Assembly (NCBI RefSeq): GCF_017562075.2
Contig: NC_054082.1
Coordinates: 682,001 to 746,000, forward strand
DNA: 64,000 nucleotides
Origin: Anopheles merus
Taxonomy: Eukaryota; Arthropoda; Insecta; Diptera; Culicidae
Direction of reading: 5' to 3'
The notes under the pieces were generated by a model. It was not told the DNA's origin and ran no database searches. It saw only the letters and a list, made by a program, of their open reading frames with translations. A program made the position numbers and the translations under genes. The stretch's first letter is position 1, and every line of letters starts with the position of its first letter. Shown here piece after piece: positions 1 to 10,136 of the stretch.

Positions 1-1903
1 GGTATCCGAGAACGGCACGGTACAGCTGTGGGACATCCGCCGGAACGACCGATGCACGGCCCAGTTTACGGCGCACAGTGGACCAATCTACACCTGCGAT
101 TGGCATCCGAATCAGTCCTGGCTGGCGACGGGAAGCCGCGATAAGCAGATCAAAGTTTGGAACACGAACCCCAAGAACTCATCGCACGAAAGTGCGAAAA
201 ACGTTTCCCTCGAGTACACTATACATACGATCGCGGTGGTTGGCAGGATACGATGGCGTCCGGACAAGATGTTTCACATTGCAAGCTGTGCGCTGGTGGT
301 CGACAACAGCATCTACATCTGGGACCTTCGCCGACCGTACATTCCGTATGCTTCGTTTAACGAGCATTCGAATGTTACCACAGGCATAGCGTTCAAGGGT
401 AACGATCGGCACGTGCTACTGTCCACCAGCAAGGACTCGACGATATTTAAGCACGTATTCAAGGATGCGGCACGGCCGGCAATGAAGGCTAATCCGCAAG
501 GTGCCAACTTTAACTACAAGGGCGATTTGCTGTACGCGTACGAGATGAAGCTTATTCCGCCGCCACCGCCCTCCAGCTTGCTTAGCCAGGGAACGGCCCT
601 GTTGGGTTCGCGTCAAAAAACGCCTCCGTCGGCGGAACAGTTCCATCTGGCCAAATCGAATCTGTCCAACTTTTCGACCAAAACTATCAACGTGAATGCG
701 AAGGACGTGACCAAAACATCACTCCTAAAGGACTACCTGGCACTGAAGGGATGCGCCAAAGAGTACATTCTGACCGGTGCGTCTCTGGCGGAGATTTGTA
801 GCCACAATGCGGCAGTTGCGAAAAAGTATGGCAAATCGAATGTTAGCTTTCTGTGGAATTTTATTAGCCAACTGTACGCGTACAGTTCCATCGCCGACAT
901 GAAGCTGGAGCAACGCAATTCGAACGCAATACCTCATGGTAGCGGTCGTTTGATGGCGCAAAACTCCAACCAATCGAGCACGGGACGAAGCGAAGATCGT
1001 GCGATGGGTAGCGGCCCCAGCACTGGCCCCGCAAATGTCGCAAATAACAACAGTACTGACGATTTCCTCGAGTTTGCAAACAGCAAAACCGCCCACGAAA
1101 CGCACGGCTTGGGGCAGCTGCTATCGGTGGACATTGAACCGGACAAGTGCGATTTCGTGTTCGGCGAGACGGAGCTAACGTTCGATTCGGTCGACTGTAT
1201 AAAAGGCTTTCGGGATGGATTTCTTTACACCGGTCCGCACGACCTGGTAAAAGACTACACCTTCCCATCGTCGAATCTAATGAACGCACACGAGTTGCAT
1301 CAAACGCAGCCTCGCAAGCATCTGATGGCTGAAAAATCCCTCGAAACTTCACCACCACCGAGTACGGCGCCGACCTTCCTTAAAATCTCCGACCACAACC
1401 CATCCCCGCCGATCTGGGAACCGCACCAGGTGCTGGCTGACTGTTTGACTTTGCAGACGGAAATCGGGGACGTGCAGACATCGTCCTGCATTCTAATGGC
1501 ACTCGGGGAGCGCAGACATAGCTTGCAGATAGACGAGAGCTTCCAGGAGAACTGGCTGCTGTCGTACATCGAGCTGCTTCACCGGCATCAGCTCTGGAAC
1601 GAGGCATCGCAGGTGATCAACATCAGCTGGATCCGATCGGTGTCGGAGATGAACCAGCAGTCGACGACCATGTACACGAGCTGTGGCCAATGTTCGAAGC
1701 AACTGGTTGGATCGGTGGGATGGTATTGCGCACGCTGTAAGTCTACTCAAAGCTCGAAGTGCAGCGTTTGCAACGGGGTCGTTCGCGGCCTGTACGCCTG
1801 GTGCCAGGGATGCTCGCATGGAGGCCATCTGGAGCATATGAAGCATTGGTTTGCAAACAACTCCAAGTGTCCGCGGTGTGGACATTTGTGTGAGTACGAA
1901 TAG
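1..1903 (+). CDS. Wdr24: WDR24 homologue, GATOR2 subunit (5' partial)
   Basis: The reading frame is open from base 2, so the gene starts left of the window; about 633 codons are visible. The first residues form WD40 repeats (QLWDIR, then GSRDKQIKVWN and SIYIWDLRRPYI), so only the last blades of the propeller are present. A long low-complexity Ser/Asn linker follows. The C-terminus is a cysteine-rich zinc ribbon/RING-like module (CGQCSK, CARCK, CSVCNG, CQGCSHGGH, CPRCGH), which is the diagnostic WDR24/WDR59-type ending. Known for the family: WDR24 is a core subunit of GATOR2, which relieves GATOR1 inhibition of TORC1 at the lysosome when amino acids are plentiful. No intron is needed in the visible part. 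The neighbour is convergent, about 190 bp downstream. Confidence 0.9.
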   Translation, partial: VSENGTVQLWDIRRNDRCTAQFTAHSGPIYTCDWHPNQSWLATGSRDKQIKVWNTNPKNSSHESAKNVSLEYTIHTIAVVGRIRWRPDKMFHIASCALVVDNSIYIWDLRRPYIPYASFNEHSNVTTGIAFKGNDRHVLLSTSKDSTIFKHVFKDAARPAMKANPQGANFNYKGDLLYAYEMKLIPPPPPSSLLSQGTALLGSRQKTPPSAEQFHLAKSNLSNFSTKTINVNAKDVTKTSLLKDYLALKGCAKEYILTGASLAEICSHNAAVAKKYGKSNVSFLWNFISQLYAYSSIADMKLEQRNSNAIPHGSGRLMAQNSNQSSTGRSEDRAMGSGPSTGPANVANNNSTDDFLEFANSKTAHETHGLGQLLSVDIEPDKCDFVFGETELTFDSVDCIKGFRDGFLYTGPHDLVKDYTFPSSNLMNAHELHQTQPRKHLMAEKSLETSPPPSTAPTFLKISDHNPSPPIWEPHQVLADCLTLQTEIGDVQTSSCILMALGERRHSLQIDESFQENWLLSYIELLHRHQLWNEASQVINISWIRSVSEMNQQSTTMYTSCGQCSKQLVGSVGWYCARCKSTQSSKCSVCNGVVRGLYAWCQGCSHGGHLEHMKHWFANNSKCPRCGHLCEYE

Positions 1904-1959
1904 GCGACCTGCGAACCAAGAACTGCGAGTGTACAGCGAATGGGCAATGAGTGTAAGGT

Positions 1960-1965
1960 AATAAA
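1960..1965 (+). terminator. Polyadenylation signal of Wdr24
   Basis: AATAAA lies 57 bp after the Wdr24 stop codon. It is the only canonical hexamer between this stop and the convergent transporter stop. Confidence 0.5.
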
Positions 1966-1975
1966 ACAATCCAAA

Positions 1976-2045
1976 TACAAATACTATACTATAAAACTAT
2001 AAACTATAGTTTAACTATAGCTATAAACTATATACTATAAAACTT
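1976..2045. repeat. AT-rich ACTATA tandem/palindromic tract
   Basis: About 70 bp built from variants of ACTATA and TATAGT, including the self-complementary AAACTATAGTTT. It separates the 3' ends of two convergent genes. Confidence 0.7.
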
Positions 2046-2092
2046 CTCCTGCTGCATAAATTAGATAAATCGAATAATGTAATCCATGTATG

Positions 2093-5000
2093 CTACATAT
2101 CCGTCGATTCGTCACTTGAGCTTAAATGAAATCCGGCATTGCTGAGTCCAGCTTCGTGAGCGACGTGATGTTCTACGCCTTCTCCGGCGCACGAAGAGGA
2201 CAGCTTGGTGGTGCTGTTGAAAAGTTTGCGATCCGTCAATATACCGGCCCCGCCACCATTCGCAGGAGGAATTGGGCCAGAATTGGGCAGAGACTCCTTC
2301 CCGAGAGCTTTAAGATCGTGTGCGCTAGTTACTTGGCGCACAGGACGATTCGCTTGCGCGTGCGAGTCTTGAGCTTTATCCTGATAGCGGTGAAGAAATT
2401 CTTCAAACTTTTTGTTACTTTCGGAGCCTTGGAAATCGAACTGATGTGATGGGGGTGGCCGTTTTGCTCGTGCACGGACCGGGCGTGTCATTGGTTGGGT
2501 TTTGTGAGCCGGGTGCTTTAAATCGGCGTTTACATGCAACGTTTGCTTTCCGCTAGATACCTTACGCTCCGGCTTTGGACCAACGTCGCTCACGACAGGA
2601 AGGACTTGCGATGACACTTGATTTCTTGATGGTTGCGGCTGCGTCATGCTGCTGTGCTGTGATTCAACGGCTTCAACGGCAGGTATTGAGTCGGATATTT
2701 TTCTAAACACCTGCATCGGTTGGGTATGGTCGTGCGTGTCTTCCAGCGTATAGGAGGTCCATGACGAGTTGCGACTCATTCCAGAATGGTTGTGAGAGTG
2801 TTGAGAATTGAAGGACGCACGCGAGAAGTCGGATGCGGTCGTGTTTCGCGACGATTGAGACATTTGTCGTGGCACCAGCGAGATACGTCGTGCCCGATCG
2901 ATATCATCCTTCAAGGGGTAGGGTTTTGGTGGAATCGGTGGCGGCACCGGGTGCATGCTGGCAGTGGAAACCTTTGGCCCCAGCCGGGGTGGTACAGGCG
3001 CTTCGTGGTCTATTCTCGTGGACGTTTTTTTGCCCGACAGAAAGTACGTTTCAATCTCCTGCAGCGATTTGCCCTCCGTTTCGGGAAGCACTTTGTAAAG
3101 GATCATGGCTCCGACGATCGTTACTAGCGAGTAGATCCAAAAGGTCCCCGGTAAGGTGAAAACAGCCAGCATCTTGAGGAACGTCTTGTTGGCGATAAAC
3201 CCGAAGATGTACGCTATGCCGCCGGCCAGCCCGGACCCACCGCTGCGCACGTTCGGCGCAAAGAGCTCTCCTATCAGTATCCACGGTACCAATCGAATGC
3301 CGATATGCGTCAGAAAGGCACTGCCGAGCAGTAGGGTCAGCGGGATCCAGACGTACTTGTTCTTGTTCACGTGCGGCAACGGCACGAACACTTCTCTCGG
3401 GATAGCGGATTTAACATACTCTCCGTAACTGATCGTGATGTTAATTGGATCGTTCAGGCTATCATTAAGGTAGTAGTTGGTGAAGCTCTGCGCAGCATAT
3501 ACAATGCCACTGTCCAGCGCATGGTTGGCTGTGCCGTTGATCGCTTCTGCACGCAAGGATGCGTTGCTGTTGGCTAATTGCGTTGCGATCTGCGTTAGAT
3601 TGATCGGCTGGTGCACCGTGCTGTTACGATGCCACTCCGCTATTACCTCTTTGGACTGCAATGGTATGACCCTGATGTCCGCCTTGATGGAGGACACATT
3701 TGCGACCACGTTTTGTACGGCGGCGCCTGGGATGTCGTTCAGGAAGTAGGCATAGCTGGCCGCTCCGAAGAAGCAGATGGCACATCCAATAGTCGAGATG
3801 AACACGAGCGGTCGCTTGCCGGTACGATGCACCAGAAACACGCAGAACAGTGTCCCAATCAGCTCGGTCAGTCCCAGCAGACAAGTCGCGTAGTATTTGT
3901 TGATGGGCGCTTTCAGAGTGTGAAAGATCTAATTGAGAATGTCAACATATAGGGATGGTGGGGCGTTAGTGTAGTGCGTGAGGGTAACCTTTTCAAGATG
4001 CTAAAAAATGGTTAAGGCCACCTACCTGGACGGCGTAGGTTTGAAGTGTCGTCATGCCGGAAAAGTGTCCGATGAAGAAACACAGCAAAATAATACCGAA
4101 CGGTTGCAGGAAGGCCCGCTGCGTGTAGAGCCGCGCTTTATCCACGATCGTGAAATCCTTCTGCAGTTCCGCGTCCGCTGCCATTTGACGCTCTATCTCC
4201 TCGAACTCGTGCGCAACCTGCGGCATATGGAAGCGCCTAATGAACGTACCCCGGACCCTGGTGTGATCGTGCAATCCTGCTTACCTGCTCTTTCGATGTC
4301 CAGCCGCGTAGCCAAGCAAGGGCTGCCTTTGAATCCTCGAGCCGTCCCTTGCTGGCCAGCCAAACGGGACTCTCCGGGATGAAACCTAGCGCCACCACGG
4401 CCAGTACGGGCACGACGGCACTGATTAGTGCGACCGTACGCCACTTCATGAAGCTGCCCATGAGAAACTCGAGCAAAACGCCCAATATGACGCAGGTGGA
4501 ACCGGTAGCGGCCAGCATACCCCGGTACCGAGGTTCCGTAATCTCAGCGACGTACGTCAGCACAGGAGCTTCTCCGAGCCCTCCACTAAGGCCGGCCAGT
4601 GCGAGTCCTGCGTACAGGAACGTTACATCACTAGCGTAATGGAACAGCAGCCAGGCGACGAAGATGGGGATGTTAATGAGCTACGGTGGAGGAGGAAAAG
4701 TGCGCTGCTAGCATTAGCCACGGCCTGTGAACAGGCGGTCGAAGCGATCCCGTCCGTACGTACCTGCATGGCGCGCCGTCGGCCAATCGGTTGGGCGAGC
4801 ATGCCGGAAAAAATGCTGCCCAACGGCACGCAGATCAAGTTGATGGAACTTAGCCACGAAATCTGCTCCCGACTCAGCGTGACGTCCCGCTCGAGGGCGG
4901 GCTCGCGCCCATCGCCACCCTGAATGGCGGGAATTACTATCGTTGGGAAGCCCAACGTCATGCCATACCCCAGCAGTAGCACATTTTTTGCACCCACAGC

Positions 5001-5837
5001 ACAGGCCTGCGCTAGCAGAGGTTTCCATCCCGCATCCGGTGCTGGTTCCGCCTGCTTGGACACATCCGCGCACCGGTCGTACGCCGTCGTCTCATCGTCG
5101 GGCATTTCCGCAATACACTTTATGTCGCGTTTTATGTAATCGATGGGCGAGAACACGGTCGCGGGATGCGTTTCGGCCAGCTGCGTACGATACTGCTGTG
5201 ATAGCTCGCGATGATCGCTGGTGCAGCTGCTCGCGGTGCTCGTCTTGCGGATGGCCAACCCGTACGGGTCGGGATCTTGGAACTGTTCGCCGACAAACTT
5301 TAACTTCTCCTTGCGTTTGCCATAGTTGGTTTTCCGCACGGCCAGCTGGTAGGGATCGGGATCTTCAAACTTTTCACCAGTAAACACCACCTTCGTTCGT
5401 TTGCGCTTCCTTTTGCTGCGCTGCTTGCGATGGTGCGAGCAGCACGCGCTGGTTTTGCTGTTCCGTTGGATTTCCACCTCGACCCGGAGCAGCTTCGCAA
5501 CGGTTTGCGATAGTTTGGTGAACGTTCGCTCGGTACGATCGTCGGCACTGTGAGACGGCTGGTGCTGTTGCTGCTGCTGCTGCTTTCGGCAACTGCTGTC
5601 GCTGCGGAAGTTTTGCGAATCGGTTAACACCAGTTTGCTATTGCCCAAACGGCCCGATCGGCCAATAGATCGCTTACAGGGTCGCTCAATGCAAGGGGGG
5701 GGGGGAGGAGATAGGGGACAGTGGACAAATTTGTGTGTACGATCGATTAGCGAGCCGTTCCGGGTGAAGGTGTAAATAGGGAAACCGTGGTAACTCGTGC
5801 AAAGAGTGAGGTAAGCACAGTAAGTTGCGATCTTCAT
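2093..5837 (-). CDS. MFS sugar transporter (Tret1-like) with long N- and C-terminal extensions
   Basis: Four exons read in phase 0: 5837-4764, 4680-4285, 4217-4026 and 3928-2093, with GT-AG at each junction (about 1165 aa). Sugar-porter features include the GRRRAMQ loop, PRYRGM, PESPVWLASKGR, a TM7-8 region with an unusually long loop carrying many NxS/T sites, and PETEGKSLQEIE after TM12. The likely role is facilitated sugar uptake, of trehalose or another sugar, across the plasma membrane; the substrate cannot be read from sequence. The N-terminus is cytosolic, basic and Gln-rich, with a duplicated DPDPY motif. The last 250 or so residues are a Ser/Pro/His-rich tail. The start at 5837 is the most upstream in-frame ATG; a further 5' exon or a downstream start is possible, because the region around the G10 run near 5700 looks poorly coding. 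Confidence 0.8.
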
Positions 5838-7211
5838 TTGTGTTTACTTGGTTCTATGACTGTTTTTTTTTCGATTTTATTACACTCATCAAAGATTCTC
5901 TAAATTACGAAAACACTGCTAGTTGTCAATTGGATTTTCTAGCGATACGGTCTGACTGTTTTTAAGCGCTTTAGAAACAATCTCGATCGACATGACACGA
6001 TATGAACGCCTTTTTCTGCTAACCGTACTCAGTTTCCACAGATTTTGCTACAATATTTGAGTTTACATTTCATTTTAGTCTATTTACCTATTCTGTTCCT
6101 AGTCAGTAGGGACTTTTGAAATCAATACCAGTTTACCTGTTAACATAACCGTTAATTAACGGCCTAACAACATGCTTTTCGTGGGTATGAAGCTCTTGTC
6201 ATACGTGGGATTGAGTTGACTATATTTTTTGTTGTGGGGTTATTCCAATGATTTACAATTAACTAGATATCTCACTACGATTTTTGTGTAAAATTTATCC
6301 ATTAGCCATTCAAACGAGCTTTCCAGGCGGTTAAAACGTTTTCTACGCATGTCGCTTTTGAACTTTGGCGGTATTTCGTATGGACGCCCTCATGCAACGT
6401 ACCGAACCAAAACAGTATGTATATATCCGTCTGGCGTGGAATTTTCCTCTCGCCCAGCATTACACACACTCACCTTACTTCCACCATAGTGCGAACCGGT
6501 ATAATATTTTATTCACTCAACACCGTGACGCACGCGAACGCGTTTTTGCTGCTACTGTACTATTGTTCGTTATTTTTAGACTTTTTGGAAGCGAAGAAAA
6601 AGCAACAAAGGTTAAATGAAACAGATCAACAAACTGGATGGCCTTTTTTTCTTGGGGCGATAGCGCAGAAAAAAATTCCGTTCTGTGGGTTACACGGTTC
6701 TGGAACGGACTTCATGGATGGGCAGATTAAGCGCGACTGTCCCACGCGAAAGCACGCCGCTCGTCGATCGCGATCATTGCTAGTTAGTTGATCTGAATTC
6801 TGGGATTTTACAGTGCGCCACGTTTGCATGTGTTGTTGGGCACGGCGGGTACGGCCAGTGCCTGCGATCGTAAACGTTGGCATTTTATTGACCAAACGGG
6901 GAAGCTTTCAGACCAGCGCTGTGGTTGTTTGAATAATTTCCCCTTCCCCGGGGATTTTGCTGGGATTTTTCTACAATCGCGGGAATGTTTTGTAGCGCTA
7001 ATGGTATTGGTGAGTGGCCTAGGCAAACAAAAGACACCACACACAAAAACATTGCGTATTGATTCTAGAGCTTTTATTAATTAAATAAAATTTGCATTCA
7101 AAAAGAAAATACAAATTTTGCGTTTGAAGTAGTTCAACGTCAGCGTAAGATGAGGTCCGTATTTCTCTTTGCAAGGCTGTCGCAAGCCGCCCCTATCGCC
7201 ACCGAACCGGT
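5838..7211. other. Intergenic, no gene recognised
   Basis: AT-rich sequence with short open frames only. It presumably holds the transporter promoter and the 3' UTR of opsin 1. No convincing RNA gene or repeat was found. Confidence 0.5.
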
Positions 7212-8429
7212 TTAGGCCGCTGGCTTTTCCTCCGAAACACCGGTGGCAGCCGATGCAACCGACTGTCCATCGTCGCTGTTGTCCTGGCAGGACAGCGACG
7301 GGAACTTCTGGTACAGGGCAGCACGGTACTTCGGATGGCTGATGCCGTACACGATCGGGTTGTAGACGGCGTTGGCCTTGGCGAACAGCGAGCCCCAGAT
7401 GGTGGCCAGCGGGCTGATCGGGGCAGCCTTGAAGATTCCGGTGTAGTTGATGACCAGATACGGCGTCCAGGCCATGAACCAGAGCGAGATGGTGACCAGG
7501 GCGACCTTGGCCAGCTTCATCTCGGTGCTGGTGTTCTGGGCTTCCTGCGAGCGCAGCGAGGCGACGTTCATCTTCTTGGCCTGCTCGCGCATGTTCTTCT
7601 CGTGGGCCGATACAGCCTAGATGGGTAGGAGAGAGGGGTGTAAGTCGAGTGTAATGTGTATGTGTTGTGCGGTGGCGGTGGCTGTATCTTGCTTAATCCT
7701 ACTCCGTGCCCTCACCTGGATGATGTAGATGTACGAGTAGATGATGCTGAACAGAGGCAGGTAGTACACGAAGCCAGAGTAGATCAGAATGTATGATCGG
7801 CTGGTGAAATCCTGCGACAAGTAGTCAGTTCCGCAAGCGGTCATGTTGCCCTCCGGCACGTATCGGTTCCATCCGAACAGAGGAGCCAACGTCCAGAGCA
7901 GAGAGAACGCCCAGATGCCCAGAATGCGCAGCAGGGCACCGTTGTTGGTCATCGGCTTGCCCGCGAGACCCTTCACGATGACGTTGTAACGGTCAAAGGC
8001 AATCATAGTCATGGTCCAGATCGAGGCACAGCCGAACAGCGATCCAAGCATGGCGTAGAGCTCGCAGGCGAACGGGCCAAAGACCCAGGTCTCGTGCCAG
8101 CAGTTGATCACCATCGGAGGGGCCATGGTAAACATCATCAGGAAATCGGAGAAGGCCAGATTGACCACCAGCAGGTTGGAGGGGGTTCGGAGTGCCTTGG
8201 TATTGGTGAAGATGTAGATAACGCAACCGTTGCCGAGAATGGAAACGACGCCAAGGACAAAGATGGCAAAGCCCAGGATCGAGTGCCACAGCGGGTTCAT
8301 CGGCGGGAACTGGTACCAGTGAGCGTCCACCATGTGGAGCATCTCTGGCGGTACCTTATCGACGACGGTGACATTGCTGACGACCGTCTGCGTCCAGGCG
8401 CTGAAGTGCGGCTCTGCGAAGGCTGCCAT
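7212..8429 (-). CDS. Long-wavelength opsin 1
   Basis: Two exons, 8429-7716 and 7616-7212, join in phase 0 and encode 372 aa. The product is a rhabdomeric visual opsin: a seven-helix GPCR that binds retinal and activates Gq in photoreceptors. Visible hallmarks are FDRY at the end of TM3, an NMT glycosylation site in loop 2, the HEK motif in the third cytoplasmic loop, FAKANAVYNP with the Schiff-base lysine in TM7, and NPIVY followed by HPKYR. The ATG was chosen because it aligns with the other three opsins; the frame stays open upstream to 8489 but crosses a probable 5' UTR intron acceptor at about 8453. Exon 2 is almost identical in nucleotides to the same part of opsins 3 and 4, whereas exon 1 is a mosaic of similar and diverged stretches. 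Confidence 0.93.
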
Positions 8430-8543
8430 CTCGGTTTCTCTGCGCTGACAGTTTCCTAAAACAAGACACAAAGGCGTGCGATTGTCCACTGACTAGCGTG
8501 GTTGGGCCACACCGTACACTGTTCACTGGGTGTTTGGGATGAG

Positions 8544-8574
8544 CTGAAGAAAATCGCTTTTCAGGGCGAACTAC
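8544..8574 (-). promoter_or_regulatory. Conserved bipartite 5' leader element of opsin 1
   Basis: On the minus strand GTAGTTCG is followed after 10 nt by CGATTTTCTTCAG. The same pair occurs in the leaders of opsins 3 and 4 with an 8-nt gap. It lies about 100 bp downstream of the TATA box, so it is probably transcribed. Confidence 0.55.
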
Positions 8575-8666
8575 TCCAAGCTTCCTGTAGCTACTTGAGA
8601 ACTCTACTCAACTGATCACCGGTGTTGTACCAAGGAACAACTCGTCCTTCTGCCGGGTGCGGCAAG

Positions 8667-8715
8667 CTTTTATAGCGCGAAAAATTGGGCAGACCGCGCT
8701 GTACTAATTCGATTA
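8667..8715 (-). promoter_or_regulatory. Opsin 1 core promoter: RCSI/P3 site plus TATA box
   Basis: TAATTCGATTA at 8705-8715 fits the rhodopsin core sequence I / P3 consensus (TAATYNRATTN), bound by Pax6-type homeodomains in insect photoreceptors. TATAAAAG lies at 8674-8667, about 30 bp downstream on the minus strand. This is the standard layout of an insect rhodopsin promoter. Confidence 0.75.
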
Positions 8716-9066
8716 GTGCCGTTTTTGTGGCGGTTTTTTGTTTTTGTTTTGGGACGGCAGTACCGCGAACACATTGCCACACGTATTCATAATTTGGAAA
8801 ACGCTAATCCTTAACGTAATAATTTCGTCCAGTTTTGGTGCTTCTGCCAGCTTATGCGCTTCGTGGTGTTGCCGATGGGCCGGTGCCTAGCACGAGCGAC
8901 GGATTATACGTCACGGGAAATTGAATTGTGCTTGCAATGTGCATAGCCGCTTCGAGGAATTGGCAATGCACGTGTTCCACATAACACATAGCGTTTCAGA
9001 AAGTTTCGGCTGCTAAATTGGTGGCCCAAAAGTGCACCCTGTTCTGACAGTACCAACAAAGAGCAT

Positions 9067-9220
9067 TCATGGGTTCCAGTCCCGAATGGACCTTGCTCCC
9101 ATACAAAATAGGACTGACTGTCCTGCTATGGGGGCAAATCATTAAGTCACTGAAAGCCAAGGCCATTAGTAGTTTAGGCAGGCCTTGACTGCGAACGGTT
9201 GTTGTGCCAAAGAAGAAGAG
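9067..9220 (+). mobile_element. SINE200-like element, 5'-truncated copy
   Basis: It contains a pol III B-box-like GGGTTCCAGTCCC and a body matching the copy at 57666-57866 in order. It ends with GGTTGTTGTGCCAAAGAAGAAGAG. The tRNA-like head with the A box is missing or decayed. The SINE200 name rests on recalled family features, not on an alignment. Confidence 0.6.
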
Positions 9221-9308
9221 AAACCCTGTTCATTAAGTAGGCCGAGATGATCACCATAAGAGATCAATACTTAATGGTTTCGTCTTCGAAATTATTCTGT
9301 TCTTTTAA

Positions 9309-9328
9309 TAGTAGTAGTAGTAGTAGTA
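9309..9328 (+). repeat. (TAG)n microsatellite
   Basis: About seven tandem TAG units in an AT-rich intergenic stretch. Confidence 0.8.
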
Positions 9329-9539
9329 TATTTGTTTATGTTATAGGTTTTGTTTATGATATTTTGATAACACTGTGCAATTGTATAAAGGGTCTGTATT
9401 TAAACTCTCTTTTTTCTAACTTCTCTATTTGTATTTTTGATTATTTTCTGCTTTTATTTGTTTTAATTCCTCGGGATTAGTTAGTAAAAATCCCCTGCAA
9501 ATCTAAAATCTTATTCTGACTAATTGGTGTACCTATAGT

Positions 9540-9607
9540 AGGAAAGTTCGTCCTACGTAGGGGTTTTTTCGGAACTTGAACACCTATGACGGGCTCGTGC
9601 GTGTTGA
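9540..9607 (-). mobile_element. SINE-like fragment
   Basis: A short piece carrying the internal segment seen in the complete copy at 57666-57866: TCGTCCTACGTA, then a B-box-like GGAACTTGAACACC, then ATGACGGGC. Both ends are missing. Confidence 0.45.
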
Positions 9608-9666
9608 CTGCTTCTTCTACTTAGCGTAGAAGACAAATTGTAATTTACTTAAAATTAACGATTTAC

Positions 9667-9885
9667 TTCTTCTTCTATTTGGCGTAACCGTCCTACGCGG
9701 ATATGCCGGCCTACTACTATACAGGCTCTCGACAATTAATCCTCTAGTCACGCAAGCCAGATAGTCAGTCAATCCTTGTGCTACGGCGGGATGGTCCATT
9801 GGAGTCTTGAACTCATCTTGGCGGGCATGCTATTGAGTCGTTCGAGTTGACGAGTGTCCGCCACGGGACTGCCCCATCAACGACT
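9667..9885 (-). mobile_element. tRNA-derived SINE-like element, second subfamily
   Basis: Read on the minus strand, it starts with an A-box-like TGGCGGACACTCG, continues to a B-box-like GAGTTCAAGACTCC, and ends GGTTACGCCAAATAGAAGAAG. Its architecture equals that of the SINE200-like copies but its body differs. It lies in the gap between opsins 1 and 2. Confidence 0.5.
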
Positions 9886-10136
9886 TAAAGGAGCCTTTTT
9901 TCTTCCTAGAGACAAGACCCAATATTTAACAAACCAAATCAATCAGCAGTCACGGGGTGTAGAACACATGAATTTTATGTAATTTATTTGTCAAATTTTA
10001 GCATAGTGCTTGTAAATACTGCATGTTCACAACATTATCACAATGAATTTCAAACAATTTAAGAATTTTATTTCGCTGACCCTTCCCCGCCATGATGATG
10101 CAGGTGGCCCTCTTTCCACTGACCTGCTAGAATGGT

